Positions 49,741 to 60,599 of a stretch of 64,000 bases of DNA are shown here, in pieces. The stretch is taken from assembly GCF_023898315.1 (NCBI RefSeq), contig NC_064619.1:498886594-498950593 (forward strand), in the 5' to 3' direction. The number at the start of each line of letters is the position of its first letter. Within the stretch, counting starts at the first letter, position 1. A model generated the notes under the pieces. The model had not been told where the DNA came from. It searched no databases and worked only from the letters and a program-made list of their open reading frames with translations. The position numbers were made by a program, and so were the translations under genes. Source of the stretch: Schistocerca nitens. Taxonomy: Eukaryota > Arthropoda > Insecta > Orthoptera > Acrididae.

Positions 49741-50960
49741 TTCACTATTGGACAACGTGTGCTAATCGTGAAAACGTTTTATCAGAATGGAGAAAATTAT
49801 GCAGCAACTGTCAGGCGAATTCGCTCGATTCTAGGGCGTGGTGAGGCACAGAATGAATCAACTGATGACAAAGTTCTCTGAGACGGTTCAATAGCAACCC
49901 TTAAAAGTCCTTGGAATCCTCTTTCTCGCCGAAGTGAGCAGATCATTGCGTGATTCGTTACTGTGTGACTATTAGTCCAATGAAATCAATTCGTCGCTGT
50001 TATCAACAGTTGCGCTTAAGCTGCTCTTCAGTAAGGGGAATTCTCCGGTATGATCTCCATAACCATCCATATAAAATTCATTTGACGCAGCAGTTGAAAG
50101 TGACGAATCACCAGAAGAGATGACAGTTGGTTCAAATGGCTCTGAGCACTATGCGACTTCACTTCTGAGGTCATCAGTCGCCTAGAACTTAGAACTAATT
50201 AAACCTAACTAACCTAAGGACATCACACACATCAATTCCCGAGGCAGGATTCGAACCTGCGACCGTATCGGTCGCTCGGCTCCAGACTGTAGCGCCTAGA
50301 ACCGCACGGCCACTCCGGCCGGCGAAGAGATGACAGTTCTGGGTTCTGAGAGGACTAGAGGAGGACGACAGCTTACGCAAACAAAATCATCTCCAGTGAT
50401 GAAGCACACTTCCACTTAAATGGTTTTGTGAATAAGCAGAAGTGCCGTATCTGGGGGTCAGAAAATCTTTGTATGATCCAAGAAAAAGGAAAACGCATCC
50501 ACAACGAGAGACAATTTGGTGCGGCTTTTGGTTGGGCGGCGTCATCGGCCCTTATTTTTTTGAAGTGACTGTCAATACCGTGTGATGCTAAGGGAGTTCT
50601 TGTGGCCTCATTTGGATGGAATGGACACTGAAGAGTTGTGGTTTCAGCAGGATGGTGCCACCTGCCATACTTCCTGACAAACAATTCAGTTGCTCCGTGA
50701 GTGGTTCCAGGTTCGCCTCATTTCGCACAATGATGGCCATCAAGGTCATGTGACTTAACTCCTTTTGACTTTTTTCTTTGGAGTAGTCTTAAGTCAATGG
50801 TCTATGCCAATAAACTCGGAAACATTCATCACCTGAAAGACGAAGTTCTACGAGTTGTCAGCGAAATTGATGTGGAAACTTTTCGTGCAGTCACAGTGAA
50901 TTACATGGAGAGAGTTCTTGCATACCAGCGCCGTAGAGGAGATCACATTTTTCATATATG
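49741..50960 (+). pseudogene. mariner-superfamily transposase pseudogene carrying a SINE
   Basis: FTIGQRVLIVKTFYQNGENY (49740) and AATVRRIRSILGRGE form the N-terminus. After decayed sequence and the SINE come KIISSDEAHFHLNGFVNKQK (first Asp, near 50390) and CRIWGSEN, then frameshifts. WWFQQDGATCHTS-like residues (50645), SCDLTPFDFFLWSSL (50755) and LRVVSEIDVETFRAVTVNYM (50860) follow. The block order resembles the intact 26189-27307 protein (FxxDGFVNKQN, DFFLWG), so they are related. No terminal repeats found; the left side abuts the Penelope fragment. Confidence 0.78.
50129..50323 (-). mobile_element. tRNA-derived SINE, family A
   Basis: Full copy on the minus strand with a perfect 15-bp duplication GAAGAGATGACAGTT at 50114-50128 and 50324-50338, inside the transposase pseudogene. 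Confidence 0.94.
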
Positions 50961-51921
50961 AAGTAGGAAGGATAGATGATCGAGTTTATGTATTTTGTTG
51001 GGTTTTTTGCAAAAATAAACATCTTATTTTAATATATCAAAACCTCCGCTCTTTATCAACTATCCTGTACTTATCATAATAATTCTGAGTATTTCGTGGG
51101 CCGCAAATGTGAGTTAATTAGTAAATTTGGTAAATGTTCTCAAGCCTTGTAACATCGCTTTAACATTGCCTTTATAATTATACGCTTTGGAACTATGTTC
51201 GAGATAAGAGAGGTTGGTCGGAAAGGATGGCTTTATTTTGTCAGAGTGTGCTAGTAGCATCTGTATGGTAATGTACTAGGTTTGAAGTGGACGGAAGCTG
51301 GCCTGTCCTGGAGTGGAGACAACATTATATGGAGCAATTTTTGTAATATGATGTTTAAAGAGAGATATTGAGCAGAAGGACTATACTGATTGAATGGGAA
51401 ATGTAACATTTGAAGGTAATGTGGTTTCTTATATTTGTAATTACTTAGTACGTTGATTCTTATATCAGTGCTCATGGTCTAGATTTTCTGTAAGATATTT
51501 GTAATAAAGCCATGTTGTTCTGTCTTTCACTGCAATGATAAATACTAAAGAGACATTTTACGAGTTAGTTCATGGGCGAGAAGTGTGGAAAGTTGTATTG
51601 TTGCTATGACTTGGTGAAGGCCAGTTAAAACTTAAAGTGCCGATTCAGTTATTTCTTAGACGGTGAGATTAGTACCAGATTTTTCATTTTTATTCATGGT
51701 TTTATTTCACTGCACATTCGCATTGCGTATGACGAGTTTCGTGCTGAGTAACATTTTTGAATATTAACGAAATCCCGTCTCTCACTGCATATCGTAAGTA
51801 TGCTTAGTGAAACTTAATTTTGAAGTCAGATCATTATTTTATAGAAAAAACAAGATTGCAGAGCAGACGAGCGGTCCATTGCACGCAGTTAAGCCATAAA
51901 TTTGATTATCATTACAGTTTA
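50961..51921. other. unassigned, AT-rich
   Basis: No gene or repeat recognised. Short minus-strand frame at 51251-51475 without motif. Confidence 0.4.
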
Positions 51922-51923
51922 TA

Positions 51924-52827
51924 CGAGGTGCGACTATAAAGTAATAAGACTTATTTTCTTTGCAAGATGTGGCAACCCTGCAGGCTTGTGTAGGCACAAT
52001 ATCTTTGACCTTGGTCTATAAGCTGCTTCTAGTCCAAGCTGCACATCGATGGAACTGCTCAGTTATGAGTTGTGCTGTAATAAGTTAACACGTGTTTGTG
52101 TCTCTCGTCACGGAAATGGAACAGCATATTATTGCGTAACGGTGTGCCATTTCTTTTTGCTTTAAATTGGGTGAAAACGCGACAACTTACAGTAAGCTTC
52201 AGAAGGCTTTTGGAGAGGAGGTCATGTCAAGAGCTCAAGTTTTTCGATGGCACAAAATGTTTAGTGATGACAGAACGAATGTTGAAGATGAAGACTGCAG
52301 TGGACGACCATCAACCTCACGGACGGATGTCAGCTTAGCCAGGGTCCGTGAACTCGTACGATCTGATCGAAGATTATCCGTGAAAGTGATTGCAGAAGAA
52401 CTGAGCGTCAACCGAGAAACGGTTCGTCTAATAATAACTAAAGATCTTGGTATGACAAAGATTTGGATTCTGCATCACGATAATGCGCCATCCCACACTG
52501 CTCTGTCAGTACAGCAATTTTTAACCTCAAAACAAATTTCAGTACTACCACAGGCACCTTATTCACTTTTTTCTATTTCCAAGAATCAAAACGGCGGTCA
52601 AGGGACACCATTTTCAAACAACACAAAATGTGCGAACAGCTGTGACGAGGGTCTTGGAGGATATCACAGAAGATGAGTTCCAGAAATGTTATCATCAATG
52701 GCAGAAGCTCTGGCAAAAGTGTGTGCAATCAGATGGGAACTACTTTGAAGCAGACAACACTAAACTTGACTAAAACGGTAAGCAACATTTTTTCACATCA
52801 GTCTCATTACTTTATTGTCGCACCTCG
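51924..52827 (+). mobile_element. mariner element with internal deletion
   Basis: Termini CGAGGTGCGACTATAAAGTA and inverse (ACTTTATTGTCGCACCTCG at the right), TA on both sides (51922-51923, 52828-52829). About 0.9 kb instead of about 1.3 kb: a central piece of the transposase is missing. Confidence 0.92.
52135..52760 (+). pseudogene. mariner transposase, internally deleted
   Basis: N-terminal part LRNGVPFLFALNWVKTRQLT, then in the next frame LQKAFGEEVMSRAQVFRWHK, GRPSTSRTDVSLARVRELVR and VNRETVRLIITKDLGM. The next residues TKIWILHHDNAPSHTALSVQ belong to the second catalytic block, so about 140 residues including the first catalytic Asp are gone. A changed third block follows (APYSLFS for YSPDLAPCD). 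The tail near 52690-52770 (QKCYHQWQKLWQKCVQSDGN-like) is in another frame. Confidence 0.85.
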
Positions 52828-52829
52828 TA

Positions 52830-53314
52830 TTCAGAGTTAGGCACAGTGATTGTCAGAGCGCATTTATGAAATTAATATCAGTATAATTTCAGAGTTTTAA
52901 TGCGAGTGAAATCTTTATGACTGTGCTACATTGTGATTTCAAACAGATTTGTGGAATAAAGTCAGATGGGTTTCATTCAGTACTCATTTGTTTCGTAATT
53001 ACGGTGACAGTTCTGGTAGAGCAATTGTTTTCTGAACTAACGAAGAATCGCAACAATCAACGCCGACTGTCCTACATGTGTACAACCAAAGGAGTACCAC
53101 TCGCAACTAATGACAATCGGTCTCTAAGCTGACCGGAACTGCCGATTTCAGTAAATACAGGTCCATCAGTTACTGAAAGAATATTGCATAGGGAACAGCA
53201 TATAACGGACGGTTGGAGTTTGGTACCTAGAAAAAGACTATTGCTTACCGTGCATGTCACCATTGCGGAAAACAACTCAATAAATAAACAGTAATTGACT
53301 GGTGCCGTGTAGTA
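52830..53314. other. unassigned
   Basis: No supported gene or repeat. Overlapping short frames only. Confidence 0.4.
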
Positions 53315-54830
53315 GGGCTTTATTTATTTTCTTTATATGACACTCCCAGCTCCGTAGGACCAAACTGAGGTGCTAATCTCCATGGTCATGGATCGTGTCA
53401 GTAAATGAAATTGCAACAGAAAAGTAATAATAAGTAAAATAAAATATTCATGAACCCTAAAAAGACGACAATCTGTAAGTTTATATAAACCGAATCAAGA
53501 ATGTAACACAGAAATTATCTTAATTTTCTAAGGAACTTCTCGACAGAGCAGAATAAGTGATCCATCAGGAAACTCTTCAATTTAGATCTGAAAGTACATG
53601 GTTTACTGCTAAGATTTTTGAAATCTTGTGGTAGCTTATTGAAAATGGATACAGTAGAATAATGCACGCCTTTCTGCACAAGAGTCAAGGAGGTGCGCCT
53701 CAAATGCAGACTTGACTTCTGCCTAGTATTAAGTGTGTGAAAGCTGGTGATCCTTGGGAATAAGCTGATATTGTTAACAAGAAACGACATTACAGAATAT
53801 ACAGTATATATTGAGAGTCCAATATCAGAATATCCAGACTAATGAACAGGGGTCAACGTGAGGTTCGCGAACTTAACACCACTTATTGCCCGAACCACCA
53901 GTTTCTGAGACAAAGGTACTCTTTGAGAATGGGAAAATTTACGCCAAAATATATTACCATACGTCAAAAGCGAATAAAAATAAGCAAAGTAGACTACTTT
54001 TCACGTAGACTACTTTTCATGTCGAACTGTCACTTACTTCAGATACTTTTCTAATAGACAACCTTGTAGGCAGGGCAACCACAGCTATGAGTAGCCATCT
54101 TAGGTGTTAACTGAAGCGGTTATTAATACCCGAGATGACTTTTCTAATAGTAGAAATGGCAGCATTAAGTCTTTGAACAATATCCTGAACATGGGCTTTC
54201 CGCGACAATTCACTGTCAATCTGAATATCTAGAAATTTGAACTGTTCAGTTTTACTAATTAAATGCCCATTCTGTGTAATTAGAACGTCAGGTTTTGTTG
54301 AATTGTGTGTTAGAAACTGTAAAAACTGAGTCTTACTGTGATTAAACGTTAGTTTATTTTTGCAAGCCATGAACTTATGCCTTAAACTGCATTATTTGGA
54401 ACAGTGCCTATGTGGCACACAAAATCCTTTACTACGAAGCTAGTGTCATCAGTAAACAGAAATATTTTAGAATCACCTGTAACAATAGAAGGCATATCAT
54501 TTATATAAAGAAGGAACAGGAGTGGCCCCAGTACTGATTCCTGGGGCACCCCGATGTAACCGTGCTCCCTGCGACCCCACATCATACCCATTCTCAATAC
54601 TGTGGAGATGACCTTTTGCTGCCTGTTCTTGAAGGAAGAGGTGAACCAGTCGTGAGCTACTCCCCGTATTCCATAACGCTCCAACTTCTGGAGGAATAGT
54701 TTGTGATTAATACCATCAAATGCCTTAGTTAAATCAGAAAAGATGCCTAGTGATTGAAATCTTTTGTTTAGTCCATCCAGCATCTCACAGAGAAACGAGA
54801 ATTAGCATTTTCCATTGTTAAAATACTTCT
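53315..54830 (-). pseudogene. CR1/Jockey-like LINE, 5'-truncated
   Basis: On the minus strand, [20 protein letters not shown] (first catalytic Asp), [20 protein letters not shown] and [11 protein letters not shown] (TDD at the FADD site) lie in 54382-54783. SKTQFLQFLTHNSTKPDVLI and KFLDIQIDSELSRKAHVQDI follow in 54107-54370. After a damaged gap comes the C-terminal block NTRQKSSLHLRRTSLTLVQK (53515-53790), then a 3' end GACACGATCCATGACCATGG and TAAATAAA tail. Broken by several frameshifts. No endonuclease part. Confidence 0.85.
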
Positions 54831-55029
54831 ACATTTGACAGCAAATTACGAGAAATGAAATGATCAGTTAACCTTAGATACACAACAGCCTTTTCAATAA
54901 CTTTAGCAAACACCGGTGAGTCGCAATTTTGCCTCTTTTCAAATGATGCAAGGTGTCCAGTGCACAGATGACCCATTGAAGCATTCAACCTGCAGTGTGT
55001 TAAGAGTATAGTTTAGGATGACGGCAGTT
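54831..55029. other. probable continuation of the LINE relic
   Basis: Weak resemblance to the RT N-terminal region on the minus strand; no clear frame. Confidence 0.3.
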
Positions 55030-55490
55030 CTGTGATCAATTTTGGGATGTTTTCGGTATCATGACTTGGCCCGTACAGATTATTGTAGTCATGAACAGGA
55101 TGTTTATTCCAACATTATCAGCGACCAAATGTAAGCATTTCTCCCACAGCTTCATAAGTGTCCTGTGGACGTCCCCATCTTCAATTATGACAACAGCTAT
55201 GTTCGCAGGGTTGTACGCACATGTTCCTGGTTCGACAGACGCCCAGGCACACTGCTGCACCTAGACTGGTTTGCTAAATCACCGTATCTTAATCTCATAG
55301 AAAATGTCTGGAACTGTTTGGAATAGCGGCCGCAATGTAGGAAACAACAAACTTGCAATTGGTACCTCTACAGGACCTAATTATCAACAAGTGGCTTCCT
55401 GAAGAAGTACCTGAAGAAACTTGGCGACTCTCTTCTTCGCCGAACTGGGGCCACTATTGCCGCTAGAGGCGATGTTACTCGGTATTAGGG
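55030..55490 (+). pseudogene. Tc1-like transposase C-terminal relic
   Basis: LDWFAKSPYLNLIENVWNCL near 55262 is the third catalytic block (WPAKSPDLNPIENVW) with Asp changed to Tyr in SPD. LSTSGFLKKYLKKLGDSLLR and TGATIAARGDVTRY complete the C-terminus. The preceding sequence retains only scattered similarity. Confidence 0.6.
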
Positions 55491-55514
55491 CGATAATTTC
55501 TGATTTATATTCTG

Positions 55515-55945
55515 TCCCGTGTGCTTATACGTAGAGTACATCTCACAGTCTGGAAACCAAAGCTCGCTTAACCCACGCACCATTAATGGTAATGATGCAA
55601 AGCAATATTGCACCAAAATGGTGGACACAATCTCCGGGAAACATCTATCTGACAATGAAGAATGTGTGTGGTTCAGTATGTCTGACAAGAACCACCCTTG
55701 TGCAATGGTGCGCCGAGTTCCGTGCTGCGTCCGCACATCACAAATGTCGCAACGCAGAAGTTATGCCAACTCAAAGTGTAATGTCCTCGCTCTATAGTCC
55801 TGATCTCTTCCCTTGTGATTATCACGGCTTCGGTACCTTAAAAGACACCTTGAAGGGTCGACTATTTCTGTCGTACGAGTATGTGCAACGGGCAGTTACG
55901 GTCTTCTTCACGCAGGACACGGTAAGTACGCCATACTAACTGAAA
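55515..55945 (+). pseudogene. mariner relic with large internal deletion
   Basis: MKNVCGSVCLTRTTLVQWCA followed by EFRAASAHHKCRNAEVMP is an N-terminal mariner helix-turn-helix part. It is joined to YSPDLFPCDYHGFGTLKDTL and KGRLFLSYEYVQRAVTVFF, the third catalytic block and tail. The first and second catalytic Asp are missing. A sister relic with partly different deletion is at 59405-59790. Confidence 0.7.
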
Positions 55946-56281
55946 TTTTTCGGTCGCTTCTTGTGTGATTTGACCAACAGATTTTATTTTGACTTTGTCG
56001 TGGGTGCCGTTTCTGTCACCACAACCATCATTTAACCAAAAGAAGAGAAATCGTATGTGCCACCTGTTTGAGAAAAGTGTTGTCCGTGTTACCGCGTGTT
56101 AACTGTTTACGTAACGTATCTTTGGAGGCAGAGATTGGGGAACAAGTCAGCGTTTGGCTGACGTACCGTTAACCCGTCACGGGAATTCGACCCGTGTGTA
56201 GTTCACCTCCCGGTCTCGGAAGCCAGACCGCTGTGAGTTATGATGTATGAATGCGTCTTGGCTAACGGACACCTGTAAATG
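55946..56281. other. unassigned
   Basis: No gene or repeat recognised. A CGTGACGGGTTAACGGTACG region near 56165-56185 is GC-rich but featureless. Confidence 0.35.
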
Positions 56282-56292
56282 TTAAATTGTTG

Positions 56293-56505
56293 GCTGGTTC
56301 AAATGGCTCTGAGCACTATGGGACTTAACATCTATGGTCATCAGTCCCCTAGAACTTAGAACTACTTAAACCTAACTAACCTAAGGACAGCACACAACAC
56401 CCAGCCATCACGAGGCAGAGAAAATCCCTGACCCCGCCGGGAATCGAACCCGGGAACGCGGGCGTGGGAAGCTAGAACGCTACCGCACGACCACGAGATG
56501 CGGGC
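56293..56505 (-). mobile_element. SINE with family A body and alternative tRNA-like head
   Basis: Same head type as 19042-19257 (on the SINE strand GTGGTCGTGCGGTAGCGTTC and GGGTTCGATTCCCGGCGGGG) and family A body. Target duplication TTAAATTGTTG at 56282-56292 and 56506-56516. Confidence 0.92.
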
Positions 56506-56666
56506 TTAAATTGTTGTCAGTTGAATTCTGTTCCGTACCTCACAAAGATACACTTCGGATTCTTCGAGCGACAACAAAAAAGCAAGACGGAAGATTAGGG
56601 TTCAACATCCTGTCGATAATGAAGTACAAACAAGAGCTCAAACACGAATTGAAAAGCAAGGAAAAG

Positions 56667-56858
56667 TATGAAACTTACTGGCAGATTAAAACTGTGTGCC
56701 GGAACGAGACTCGAACTCGGGACCTTTGCCTTTTGCGGGCAAGTGCTCTACTATCTGAGCTACCCAAGCACGACTCACGCCCCGTCCTCACAGCTTTACT
56801 TCCGCCAGTATCTCGTCTCCTACTTTCCAAACTTCACAGAAGCTCTCCTGCGAACCCA
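56667..56858 (-). mobile_element. tRNA-derived SINE, family D
   Basis: Single unit on the minus strand with the tRNA-like head and CGAACTCGGGACCTTTGCCT word on the plus strand. Its 5' side is joined directly to an RTE fragment without spacer. Confidence 0.85.
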
Positions 56859-57250
56859 GTCCTATTCAATACCTCCTCATTAGTTATGTGATCTACCCAT
56901 CTAATCTTCAGAATTCTTCTGTAGCACCACATTTCGAAAGCTTCTATTCTCTTCTTGTCTAAACTATTTATCGTCCACGTTTCACTTCCATACATGGCTA
57001 CACTCCATACAAATACTTTCAGAAATGACTTCCTGACAATTAAATCTATACTGGATGTTAAAAAATTTCTCTTTTTCAGAAACGCTTTCCTTGCCATTGC
57101 CAGTCTACATTTTATATCCTCTCTACTTCGACCATCATCAGTTATTTTGCTCCCCAAACAGCAAAACTCCTTTACTGCTTTAAGTGTCTCATTTCCTAAT
57201 CTAATTCCCTCAGCATCATCCCACTCAATTCGACTACATACCTATTTTAA
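56859..57250 (-). pseudogene. RTE-like LINE fragment
   Basis: Minus-strand codons match the intact protein from about residue 795 (MGSKITDDGRSREDIKCRLA) to MYGSETWTINSLDKKRIEAF and IRWVDHITNEEVLNRTG, where the frame fuses into the SINE at 56858. The typical CAACAA 3' end is lacking, so both ends are truncated. Confidence 0.85.
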
Positions 57251-57377
57251 AACGTCAAATATGTGAAAATAATATTGAAATATTCAGTGAAGGGAAAGGA
57301 CAACAGAGAAAGATCCAGGCAGAAATAAGCTGTACAATCGATGAAGGAGAAACGATGAAACTCACTACCATGTGAAG

Positions 57378-57610
57378 GGGGGTTGTTTTGGGAAAGAGAC
57401 CAGACAGCGAAGTCATCGGTCTCATCGGATTAGAGAAGGATGGGGAAGGAAGTCGGCCGTGCCCTTTCAAAGGAACCATCCCGGTATTTGCGTGGAGTGA
57501 TTTAGGGAAATCACGGAAAACCTAAATCAGGATGGGCGGACGCGGGTTTGAACCGTCGTCCTCCCGAATGCGAGTCCAGTGTGCTAACCACTGCGCCAGA
57601 TCGCTCGGTT
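57378..57610 (-). mobile_element. tRNA-derived SINE, family B
   Basis: Complete family B copy on the minus strand. Target duplication TACCATGTGAAG (57366-57377) and TACCATCTGAAG (57611-57622), 11 of 12 alike. Confidence 0.88.
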
Positions 57611-57622
57611 TACCATCTGAAG

Positions 57623-58260
57623 AGATTGGCTAAAAACAGAAGTGAAATACAGCTACTGGAAACCTACCGAAGGGTTGAAAACCCCATATCGTCTGATGTT
57701 CCACCCCTCTTTCGTGTTTTTCGGGTTCGACTCAAACGTACTGCTCACAACTTACAGGAAACTCGTCCAATAGCACATACTCCTATCCAGTGTCCGAATG
57801 CACTTCTTTCGCTTCCTGTAGGTCCTTCTTTGTGTCGACGCTCTCACTTTATGCTGAGTTAGTTTTAGTCTTTCCAAGTTGATCTCTTATTTTTCACTGG
57901 TCGATGACGCGTAGTGGTTACGACGTGAATAAGTTTAGATCACAACACTTTCTGACGCAGGCGCCATTTTGGACCACGTGAAATTCGACCGCCATTCTCC
58001 AGAGAATTTGTCCTGCGTCTTGTCACTGCACCTTCTCGCTCGGTTTTGTGCGATACTGGATAAGTGCAACAGTTCCTGATGAGTAACAATTAGTGAGGCG
58101 AATAACAAGAACTCGCGTCAGGGAGTGACGATCAAACAGTTTCCGTTCGAAGACCACACAGTCCAGAATTGGTATTCCAATCAGGCAAAATCGCCGTGAG
58201 CACTGAGGCAATCATTTCATTGGCGCAACAGGTTGAATATATCCATTTAATAAAAGACCG
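57623..58260. other. unassigned
   Basis: Frame 57548-57862 on the plus strand runs out of the SINE and shows no domain. Nothing else recognised. Confidence 0.35.
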
Positions 58261-58264
58261 AGTA

Positions 58265-58530
58265 CTGGTGATTTCGGACGGTTTTGACGTTATTTTGATT
58301 GTAACTTTCGTATATGTTGTTAGATTAAATTGATTGTTATGGAAGTGGTAGGGTACATGTGTAACGAATAAAATATCCCAGAACCAGAAAGTGTATGTGT
58401 AGGTATATTTATCTGAGGCACTTAAATAAAGTGTCCGAAGTCACCCCATGGATTGGGGTGGTTTCGGACACATGTGTTATTTAAATCTCTGTCCGAAGTT
58501 ACAGTATATAAAGGATGATTTCGGATAGTT
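58265..58530. repeat. cluster of TTTCGGAC-type motifs with a hairpin
   Basis: GTGATTTCGGAC-like words occur near 58269, 58460 and 58518 in one direction and GTCCGAAGT near 58433 and 58491 in the other. 58431-58448 and 58454-58471 form an 18-bp inverted repeat with two mismatches and a 5-base loop. The cluster lies beside the pogo-like relic; a related GTGAAATCACCCC is at 59087-59099 on its other side. Confidence 0.7.
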
Positions 58531-59070
58531 ACTGCCTTTTTTTTCTACATGCTTTTTGTTTGATTTTGGTGACATTTTACACATTTTAAGGTAGCCTTTT
58601 GTTACGAATAAGTGATACAGAATGATGCTTTCATCATAGTTGATCATGTTGCTAGGTGGGAGATTTTCCAGTTTTGCCTTGATATTGGAGAAAAACATTT
58701 AAACAGTCTCTTTGTCCACTTCTGCACGAGCTTGTTTAATATTTTCGCTTAAGCGAACGGAAAGATCATCTGACTGTCGTCTGAGGAATAAATGCACCCA
58801 TTCTTCTCCTGGCAAATTATTACGAAATTTCTTCTCTTTTTGGCCAGATTTATCAAGGTAGCCTTTAAATAAATATCTAATACCCAATTTAGTAAAGGGA
58901 AATCCCCAACGTGCAGCCCTCAAGATACCTTGCTTCAACATTTCTTCTTCTTCTTTATTTAGCACTGGCTGTCCTCCCATTTTTTTTGGATGTGGTTCCT
59001 GCACTTCATTTTGTAGGGTTGATTTAGGTATACGCTTTTCTGTACGATAATGTACCACTCTGAATGTCAC
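58477..59070 (-). pseudogene. pogo/Tigger-type transposase fragment
   Basis: Minus strand. PKKMGGQPVLNKEEEEMLKQ, WGFPFTKLGIRYLFKGYLDK and NLPGEEWVHLFLRRQSDDLS form the Tc5-type helix-turn-helix and GxxWxxxFLxR block of pogo/jerky-like proteins. An in-frame stop at about 58697 separates this from FFSNIKAKLENLPPSNMINY and DES, the first catalytic region (normally NxDE). The remaining DDE catalytic part is absent. The protein would bind its ends and cut DNA if complete. The remnant may be a deleted copy with terminal motifs in 58265-58530. Confidence 0.7.
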
Positions 59071-59099
59071 GAACAGCTTTATCTAAAAGTGAAATCACC

Positions 59100-59400
59100 C
59101 CATACAGTACACAGTTTTACAAAAACCGTCGTTATTTTGTAACCTTACACGAGAAACTCGACGAACTTGTACAGAAATTTTCTCATTGCTGTTAGCTACG
59201 GAGCGCGTCGACAATTACCGTTACAATAACTTCCCGCTCGACGCAACAATAGAAAGTTTCCACTTTACGATAATGGCTTTTTAACACAGACTATTCGTCA
59301 ATTCCAGTAGTTTCTTATTCGTCAATTATTCACCTAGGGAACAATTGACGCAAAATAAAAGTTTGACGGCGTGAAAAAATCCTTAACTGCATGCTGCACA
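59100..59400. other. unassigned
   Basis: No feature recognised apart from the GTGAAATCACCCC word at the start, shared with the cluster at 58265-58530. Confidence 0.35.
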
Positions 59401-59404
59401 TCAT

Positions 59405-59790
59405 CAATCCGATAGGAATCATCGACCCTTCAAGACCTTTTCTAAGGGACCAGAGCTATGGTAATCGCATGGGAAGAGATTAGGACTATAGGGCAGGTGT
59501 TCGAGTTTCTCCCACTTGAGCTGACGTAACGTCAGCGGTACGACATTTGTGATATTGAGACGTGCGTTATCATGAAGCAGTAGCACCTTTTGTCTCAGTG
59601 GTCTCAGGGCGGTTTTCGGCAGACGTGCTGGCCCATAAACATTCTTCATTCTCCGATGGATGTCTGTCGATGTTTGTCCATTTGTAACCAAGAAAAGAAT
59701 GACAGAACGTTGGTCCTGTTTGGACGCATTCGGTAATAATTTCACGTTTCCGCATTTACCGCACGCACGACGGAAAGAAACGAATGCCAC
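59405..59790 (-). pseudogene. mariner relic with internal deletion
   Basis: The minus strand keeps VTNGQTSTDIHRRMKNVYG of the N-terminal part, then VLLLHDNARLNITNVVPLTL (second Asp) and LPYSPNLFPCDYHSSGPLEK (third Asp in PCDYH). The first catalytic Asp and the linker are missing. The third block matches 55515-55945, so both stem from one mariner lineage. Confidence 0.75.
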
Positions 59791-60454
59791 ACTAATCCTG
59801 TGTCTACTTGTCGATGTTTATATACCTGCATCGTAGTCGCGCTACGTCGCATATACGCTGCAGCAACGCCCTCAAACGGAAAAATCTTGATCGTCCCTTA
59901 CACATTATTACGTCAAAGACCAAATACAATTAGTTTTTACATATTTTTTCAGCTCCTATCTGATCAGATATCGGGAACTATTTTCTTACGCCGGGAGCCC
60001 TTCCTCAAGCCACAACGTCACCCTAACGTGGTATGGGGTGGAGATGGGAAACCAGCTCGCTATTCGCCCGCCGAGTATAGAAAACTGCGTAAAAACCACT
60101 TTAAGACTGGTTGGAGCCACTAGCGTGAGCAGAGAACTTAGGCCAGAGCAAGTGCCCTCTGCTGTTTCCGTAGCGACGTAGTTTTGTGACGGTTGAAGAA
60201 AAATGACGTATTACGAAAGAAAAGGGGAAGTGGAACGGGAAGCTGTAGAATAAAAAGAAGGGAAAGGATTGGAGGGCAGTGAAATGGAAAGAGGGCGCAG
60301 ATGTATGCAACGAAATCCTGAGGACTGGACTGTGTTGAGCAACGGTTCTAAGAGACTTACTTCTCACTGGTACGGAGACGCTTGTAGGAAGGAAGGAAGA
60401 TCTGCATTTAACACCCTTCGACATCGACGTCACTGGACACGGAGCACAAGTTCG
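59791..60454. other. unassigned
   Basis: Overlapping short frames (59800-60123 plus, 60101-60433 minus), no motif. No repeat recognised. Confidence 0.35.
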
Positions 60455-60595
60455 GAATGTTTCTAGGATGTGGAGGGAACTCGGCCATGCCTCGAGCGAC
60501 TTACGGAAATCGCGGAAAACGTAAATCTGAAAGGAAGGACGCCGATTTGAACCGTCGTCCTCACGAATAAGAGTGCAGTGTGCTGCTTAAGTATT
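60455..60595 (-). mobile_element. family B SINE, partial
   Basis: Minus-strand copy with the tRNA-like head side intact (plus strand GATTTGAACCGTCGTCCTCA) and part of the body (ATCGCGGAAAACGTAAATCT). The 3' end is missing. Confidence 0.75.
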
Positions 60596-60599
60596 ATTT

